A DNA stretch of 38,003 nucleotides from JASFYU01 sp045046905. GTDB taxonomy: Bacteria; Bacteroidota; Bacteroidia; Flavobacteriales; Flavobacteriaceae. The notes under the pieces were generated by a model. It was not told the DNA's origin. It did not search any database and was given only the letters and a program-made list of their open reading frames with translations. Of this stretch, positions 33,504 to 38,003 are shown in pieces (the stretch's first letter is position 1; each line of letters begins with the position of its first letter). The DNA is taken from positions 1-38,003 of the forward strand of contig JASFYU010000185.1 in NCBI GenBank assembly GCA_045046905.1. The letters are read 5' to 3'. The position numbers were made by a program, and so were the translations under genes.

Positions 33504-34274
33504 TTACAATCTCGAAAGGGTTAGCCCTCCATCGACCATGACCACCTGACCCGTCGAGTACGGAAAATGGTTTTCTACCAAGGCCGAAACTACCTTACCT
33601 ACATCTTTGGCTTGCCCCATTCTTTGCTGCACGGTAAGACCCTCCGCTATACGTTTTTGGTACTTGGCGATTACGCCTGCCGTCATGTCTGTTTCAATGA
33701 TTCCGGGTTGTACTTCAAAAACAGGTATGTTGTGCTCACCCAATCGTACGGCAAATAGTTTTGTCATCATACTCATGCCCGCCTTTGAAAGGCAATATTC
33801 AGCCCGTTCTGTTGACGCCATAGTCGCACTTATCGATGATATGTTGATGATACAGCCTTCGTAGTCACTATCTGCAGACTTGTTCTGAATCATATGATTC
33901 GCAATTTTTTGACTAAGAAAAAAAGGGCCTTTAAGGTTAATACCCATCACATGCTCATAACTCTCCTCCGTAGTCTGTAGGAGGTCGGTTCTTTTTTTAG
34001 GCCCCACCCCGGCATTGTTTACCAGTACGTGAATCTGCTTAAAACTGTGCAGCGTAGCCGCTATGATTTTATCTCTGTCTTCGGATGAAGATACGTCGCC
34101 TTGGCAGTAAATCACCTCTGTGCCCCAGGCTTTGAGTTCTTGTAGTATTTGAGAAACCTGCTCCGGTTCGCGCATACCATTAATCGCAATATTATGTCCT
34201 TTTTTTGCCAATTCTTTGGCTATGCCCAGTCCGATTCCTCGCGACCCTCCGGTAATCAAAATATTTTTAGTCAT
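33504..34274 (-). CDS. SDR family oxidoreductase
   Basis: A 256-residue classical SDR with ITGGSRGIGLG (6-16), NNAGVG, catalytic INISSISA and YCLSKAG, and the C-terminal GQVVMVDGGLTL typical of the 3-oxoacyl-reductase/sugar-acid dehydrogenase group. It may be a KduD-like reductase of 2-keto-3-deoxy or 5-keto sugar acids, given its operon position behind a GH88 gene; that role is inference. Its start overlaps the OYE stop by four bases, so the two are translationally coupled. Confidence 0.92.
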   Translation of the reverse strand: MTKNILITGGSRGIGLGIAKELAKKGHNIAINGMREPEQVSQILQELKAWGTEVIYCQGDVSSSEDRDKIIAATLHSFKQIHVLVNNAGVGPKKRTDLLQTTEESYEHVMGINLKGPFFLSQKIANHMIQNKSADSDYEGCIINISSISATMASTERAEYCLSKAGMSMMTKLFAVRLGEHNIPVFEVQPGIIETDMTAGVIAKYQKRIAEGLTVQQRMGQAKDVGKVVSALVENHFPYSTGQVVMVDGGLTLSRL

Positions 34275-35719
34275 AATCTAGTACTCTTTTTAAAGGCTTT
34301 TAACTTAGCGGCTTCCGGTTTTTCTTTATAGTAGGGGTCAAGAGGAAAGCAACCTGAAATCATACCTATCCGAGGTGCAGTAGTACAATCAGAAAAAGTA
34401 CGGCATATTTTACCACGTACAAGCGGCTTGCCCTTCAATATATCTTCGGGCATTTCAGGATAACTCAATACCATTCTTCCCAGGCCTACAAAATCGGCCA
34501 TATTCGATTCTACCACGGCCTCGGCAACATGGGGTAGCCATTCTTGAAGGTATGAATAGGCAGAACCGACAATAGCTAGGTTCGGGAATTTTTTTTTGAT
34601 TTCATCGGTAATCTTAATTTGTCGCCCAACCCCAACAAGAGGGTCTTCTGGGGGCAGGTAACCATCGGAGGGCGGAAAAATTGCCGGACGTTGAATATGG
34701 GGCACGTAATACGGGCTTCCGGCAGTCACACAGACCAATTCTATACCTAGTTCCTCAAAATAACTGAGCATCTCAAAAACCTCGGTGAGATCTATGCCCG
34801 TGCCATTTTCATCTCCCCCAAAAGCTTCGGTATACGGTTGGTCAATTTCTTCGGGTATACCAATATTGGAATCATCTTTTGTAAAGGGAATAAAATCGAA
34901 TACGCTTAAGCGTACGGCTACAGGAATAGCACTAGTCGCACGAATACCCTCGACTATTGAGGTTAAAAAACGCATTCGGTTCTTCAAGGAACCACCGTAT
35001 TTTCCATCGCGTTTGGTCGCACTGAGAAACTCGTGTCCCAAATACCCATGGCAATGCTTGATGTCTACAAATTCAAAACCAGCTTCCTTGGCATATCCGG
35101 CTGCTATGACAAATTTATCAACGAGTTTGTCGATCTCCTCATCGGTTAGCAATGGATAATCTTCGGGGACATTGAATTTTTTGTCAAGAACAGAGTGCCT
35201 ATACACTATTTTTGGTTTTCGAAGCCTATCAGTATCCGGTACGGCAAACCGACCTGAATGGGTGAGCTGCAGACCGACCAATAGATCAGCTGAGGATCCA
35301 AATTTTGATTCATGATCTGAGACTATACCCTTGTATAAATCCTTAAAAGCATCGAGATTCTTGGCGTTAATCATAAGCTGGTTTGGGTTCGCCCTACCTG
35401 TAGGGCATACTGCTGCCGCTTCGCAGCCCCATAATAATTTGGCTCCGCTGATGGCAAAATTATGCCACCTTCTTTTGGTCAGCTCCGTGGGTAAACCGTC
35501 TGTAGTGGCATCCCAACCTTCCATAGGGAGGATACAAAACCGATTGCCAATAATCTGACCCGATTTTAATTTAAAAGATTGGCCCATAACCGATTGTTCA
35601 GGCGGACTCAAATGCTCTTTAAAGGGCATATCAATCTCAAGGGTAGATAGGTGGTTTTTGAAAGCCTCGGCGGACTTCAATTGGGCAACTCTAGTAATTT
35701 TAAGTTTTGACTTCGCCAT
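34271..35719 (-). CDS. NADH:flavin oxidoreductase, OYE family, with altered active site
   Basis: A 482-residue FMN enzyme of the Old Yellow/2,4-dienoyl-CoA reductase-like family, single domain without the C-terminal FAD/NAD module. Where the family normally has HxxH/N (IHxxHGYL), this one reads IKHCHGYLGHEFLS, so the first histidine is a lysine (K221) and H224 is kept; YGGSLKNRMRF and LQLTHSGR follow the family. An extra N-terminal 50 residues precede the barrel. It is the middle gene of the GH88-OYE-SDR trio, one base from the GH88 gene. Likely substrate: an unsaturated sugar derivative; unproven. Confidence 0.9.
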   Translation of the reverse strand: MAKSKLKITRVAQLKSAEAFKNHLSTLEIDMPFKEHLSPPEQSVMGQSFKLKSGQIIGNRFCILPMEGWDATTDGLPTELTKRRWHNFAISGAKLLWGCEAAAVCPTGRANPNQLMINAKNLDAFKDLYKGIVSDHESKFGSSADLLVGLQLTHSGRFAVPDTDRLRKPKIVYRHSVLDKKFNVPEDYPLLTDEEIDKLVDKFVIAAGYAKEAGFEFVDIKHCHGYLGHEFLSATKRDGKYGGSLKNRMRFLTSIVEGIRATSAIPVAVRLSVFDFIPFTKDDSNIGIPEEIDQPYTEAFGGDENGTGIDLTEVFEMLSYFEELGIELVCVTAGSPYYVPHIQRPAIFPPSDGYLPPEDPLVGVGRQIKITDEIKKKFPNLAIVGSAYSYLQEWLPHVAEAVVESNMADFVGLGRMVLSYPEMPEDILKGKPLVRGKICRTFSDCTTAPRIGMISGCFPLDPYYKEKPEAAKLKAFKKSTRL

Positions 35720-35720
35720 A

Positions 35721-37103
35721 CTAAAGGGTTATATTTTTATAAAATGTATAATAAGTTTTTCCTTTGATAAGCTCCTTGAGATAAAAGGCTAGTTCTCTAG
35801 CGTGATAATCACCCCACATACAGGCTTCTCCATTGGGTATTGTACTATTGTCTGGAATATGGTCCCAACCATTGGGGCGATGATATATACTGTGTAATAT
35901 AAGGCCTTGATGATTTGGGTTCGAACTCAAATACGGATCATCGAATAAGGTATTCGCTACGGTCAGACCTGCCGACCAGTATTTTTCGGCATCATCTGCC
36001 TTGTTTTTTCGTAGATAATTTCCTAGGCGTAACAAGCCTTGGGCCCCTATGGCTGCAGCAGAACTATCTATAGGTTCGTGGGTATTAAAGGGGTCCGAGT
36101 TTTTCTTACGCCAATCGGGTAGGTTAACTAAACCCGGTGCTCCGGTATCCCAATACGGTATGCCATCTAGAGCACTATTCTCTATATAAAAATCACAGCT
36201 AGCCTTGGCAGCTTTGAGAAAGACTTCTTCTAAATAGCCTTTGCCTCCTAGCTCTTCCAATTCTGGAAGATCATCTTGGCTTTGTAAAAATTCAAGCTGC
36301 TCGGCAAAGCCCAGCATGGCCCAGCTCAAACCGCGGGTCCAGGTAGAAAACCCACTATAACCCTGTTGCGTCGAGGGAGATCGAAAATTTCCGTCATTGG
36401 TATTAAAGATAGCCTCATGGGCAGCACGCCCCCAAACATCATAATGATCGCGCCCTTCTCCATAGTAAATAGAATATTTGGCGGTCGTCAAAGCATGTTG
36501 ATAGGCTCTTTTTAGTAGGTTAATCTTGGTATCATTTTCGCCCGAGGAAGAATGGCCGAGTAGGTGACCGGCTACCAATATTCTAATGGTACGGATCGTA
36601 TCGACAAACAAAGAATGTGGCCCATTAAATGAATATATAAAACCACCCGTTGGTATTGATGTCCACCGTTGTGCCTGTACCGAAGCCGACATTTTCAAAG
36701 CCAGAATACAGAATTCCTTTGTCCATTCATTATGCGGAATTTTACCCTCATTAAGAAGTCTGAGCAAATTGCCATAGGTGCTTAAGTTATTGAAACCGTG
36801 GTCATGAACCCCAAAATGGCTAATATGTGGAGCCATTTTGGTTTTGATGTTTTTAATGGCCAGTTCTAGAAAATAGGAATCTCCTGTTGCATTAAACTGT
36901 AATAGTTCAGAACCATATTGAAACCCCTGTGTCCAATCTGTCCAATGTCTGGGTTCATAGGTGCCATTGACTGTTACTACAGGAGAACCAGAAGAGCCTT
37001 CTAAATGGGTGGTCATACTCTTTATTTTTTCTCCTGATAAGGTCCATAGTCGGTCAATTTTCTCTGTAAGGTTTTTGGGCTTGAGTCGTGTATTTATTTG
37101 CAT
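35721..37103 (-). CDS. GH88-type unsaturated glycuronyl hydrolase
   Basis: A 460-residue six-hairpin glycosidase resembling GH88. The catalytic aspartates are seen as D101 (VHDHGFNN) and D168 (SLFVDTIRT), and WTRGLSWAMLGFAE matches the WxRGxxW segment. GH88 enzymes hydrate the 4,5 double bond of unsaturated uronic residues left by polysaccharide lyases. The protein is somewhat longer than usual (about 380-400) and has no signal peptide, so it should act in the cytoplasm. It is the first gene of the minus-strand trio. Confidence 0.87.
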   Translation of the reverse strand: MQINTRLKPKNLTEKIDRLWTLSGEKIKSMTTHLEGSSGSPVVTVNGTYEPRHWTDWTQGFQYGSELLQFNATGDSYFLELAIKNIKTKMAPHISHFGVHDHGFNNLSTYGNLLRLLNEGKIPHNEWTKEFCILALKMSASVQAQRWTSIPTGGFIYSFNGPHSLFVDTIRTIRILVAGHLLGHSSSGENDTKINLLKRAYQHALTTAKYSIYYGEGRDHYDVWGRAAHEAIFNTNDGNFRSPSTQQGYSGFSTWTRGLSWAMLGFAEQLEFLQSQDDLPELEELGGKGYLEEVFLKAAKASCDFYIENSALDGIPYWDTGAPGLVNLPDWRKKNSDPFNTHEPIDSSAAAIGAQGLLRLGNYLRKNKADDAEKYWSAGLTVANTLFDDPYLSSNPNHQGLILHSIYHRPNGWDHIPDNSTIPNGEACMWGDYHARELAFYLKELIKGKTYYTFYKNITL

Positions 37104-37601
37104 CTTTTATAGTATGTTGCTAGAAATTAAGCCCTCATTGAGGGTTTAATTCCCCGATGCCTGCCTACCGCAGGCAGGCTTGCATCGAAATGATTAAGGT
37201 TTTTTTCTTTCTTCATACCTCGTGGGCCTGCCTAGCGAAGGCAGGCTTGTCCCGAAGTTATTGACTTAAAGATTCAGCTTTTTTACCTGCACTATGGGTT
37301 TAAACTCTTGGCGGTAGGTCGGCTTATCTCGAGTTTGTCTGTTTATTTTTTTAAAGCTCGTTTTCACTGCCTAAATATAGTAAAATAAGAGGAATGTGAT
37401 AGGTGTTCAGAGGCTGAATAAAAGGAATAAATAAAGATTTCTTGATACTGATAATAAGGGTTTTGATAGAAATTGCGATCAAAGCTTCGCTGTTTTACGA
37501 TAAAATAATACGTGATGAGTATAGTATCAATTCTTTGAAATAAGGCCTTATAAATCTCGTCTCGGCTCGATTTTGTTATGGTTAGGTAGGTCGAACTCAG
37601 C
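37104..37601. repeat. Spacer with several palindromic repeat copies
   Basis: Three copies of the GCCTGCC family lie in series: 37129-37199 (GCCTGCCTACCGCAGGCAGG then CTTGCATCGAAATGA), 37217-37270 (GCCTGCC/GGCAGGC arms at 37226-37246 then TTGTCCCGAAGTTATTGACT) and a degraded copy at 37298-37345. The rest (37346-37585) is AT-rich with nothing recognised, and 37586-37606 is a degenerate relative of the hairpin arm at 12930-12947. Confidence 0.65.
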
Positions 37602-38003
37602 TTATAACTTTTCGCTACTAATCACTTTTTTATTCCCAACAGTGGTTTTAATACCTCGATGTCTGACTGATGGCAAAGGCGGCTTGCCCTGAGGTAGTTT
37701 ACTGAACTTCTGGTTCCTGCCTCCAATAAACTGATGTGTTTTTCTTTCAAATGAAATAATCTTTCCTAAGCTATCTCTTTTGAAGTGAAACCATAATTCT
37801 GCCTCTATTTCAAAAAACAAATCTTTTTCAAAAGAATAAATTGGAATAGGGGCATTAGTAATGTTACGTCTGACGGTCTGAAATTTTAAGGTGTCATTTT
37901 CTAGGATAATGTTGTTCCAAAAGACCTTGCTTTTCTCAAAAAGGTAGTTTCCGACATATTCTTGCTGTAGGTTCGAATTAATTTTTTTTGGCTTTATAAA
38001 TGT
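37602..38003 (-). CDS. 3' end of an unrecognised gene, running off the window
   Basis: The minus strand is open from the right edge to a stop at 37602, about 133 residues. The readable part (NSNLQQEYVGNYLFEKSKVF, ILENDTLKFQ, KDLFFEIEAELWFHFKRDSL, GKIISFERKTH) looks like the C-terminal beta domain that often follows serine hydrolase (DUF3471-like) domains; the catalytic part would lie outside. The last ~30 residues (PQGKPPLPSVRHRGIKTTVG and on) are encoded by a dispersed repeat, so the original stop was probably lost or moved. Confidence 0.6.
   Translation of the reverse strand, partial: TFIKPKKINSNLQQEYVGNYLFEKSKVFWNNIILENDTLKFQTVRRNITNAPIPIYSFEKDLFFEIEAELWFHFKRDSLGKIISFERKTHQFIGGRNQKFSKLPQGKPPLPSVRHRGIKTTVGNKKVISSEKL
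37628..37705. repeat. Dispersed GCCTGCC-type repeat inside a gene's 3' end
   Basis: TTTATTCCCAACAGTGG and GATGGCAAAGGCGGCTTGCC then TGAGGTAGTTTACT match the copy at 33111-33180. It lies within the reading frame of the right-edge gene and forms its C-terminal tail. Confidence 0.65.

Overview
The window looks like chromosomal DNA of a marine-type Bacteroidota, most likely a member of the Flavobacteriaceae. The evidence is AT-rich sequence, lipoproteins with short N-terminal lipoboxes, TAnnTTTG-type -7 promoter elements, a TPR-LytTR regulator, and sugar genes of types common in that group. This placement is inferred from gene content; there is no rRNA, tRNA, phage or transposase gene in the window. 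Both edges cut through genes.

Region 1 (1-7744, + strand) is a stress/detoxification-type block. It holds an Old Yellow Enzyme ene-reductase (5' end missing), an AhpD-like carboxymuconolactone decarboxylase protein, a metallo-beta-lactamase fold hydrolase, a stretch of gene debris, a RidA-type protein, a MarR regulator, a small two-helix membrane protein, two alpha/beta hydrolases (one haloalkane-dehalogenase-like), an SDR and an NmrA-like protein. Two near-identical 18-bp palindromes, one before marR and one before the next gene, mark a probable autoregulated MarR regulon. A terminator closes the block.

Region 2 (7745-12950) holds a lipoprotein serine hydrolase, a TolB/FlgO-like + TPR + LytTR regulator, an SRPBCC protein and a secreted two-repeat protein. 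A repeated CCACATTT motif lies between the LytTR gene and the SRPBCC gene.

Region 3 (13080-33070) is a sugar or cyclitol catabolic locus. The minus-strand part encodes an AraC regulator, an MFS transporter, a D-tagatose/D-allulose 3-epimerase family enzyme and a ThuA lipoprotein. The plus-strand part encodes a TIM-barrel isomerase, two Gfo/Idh/MocA dehydrogenases, a zinc alcohol dehydrogenase, a DUF1059 protein, an extended SDR epimerase, a Tm-1-like pair (UPF0261 half broken, PEP-hydrolase-like TIM half intact), a cupin and two giant lipoprotein dehydrogenases. One giant ends in cytochrome c. The other carries an azurin-like blue copper domain followed by ThuA. Together they suggest uptake of a small polyol/sugar, stepwise oxidation and epimerisation in the cytoplasm, and oxidation at the cell envelope with electrons passed to heme or copper. 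There is no SusC/SusD pair, so the substrate is probably small. The exact substrate cannot be read from the sequence.

Region 4 (33504-37103, - strand) is an operon-like trio: a GH88-type unsaturated glycuronyl hydrolase without a signal peptide, an unusual OYE-family enzyme and an SDR. The right edge holds the 3' end of an unrecognised minus-strand gene whose tail runs into an intergenic repeat.

The spacers of the second half carry several families of dispersed repeats: GCCTGCC/GGCAGGC palindromes, a GTTTTTGCGAGG...GAAGCAATCTG element, purine-rich GTAGAAA/GTGAACA runs and a CCCCTCT/AGAGGGG hairpin. Together they make up most of the non-coding DNA from 16.4 kb onward.
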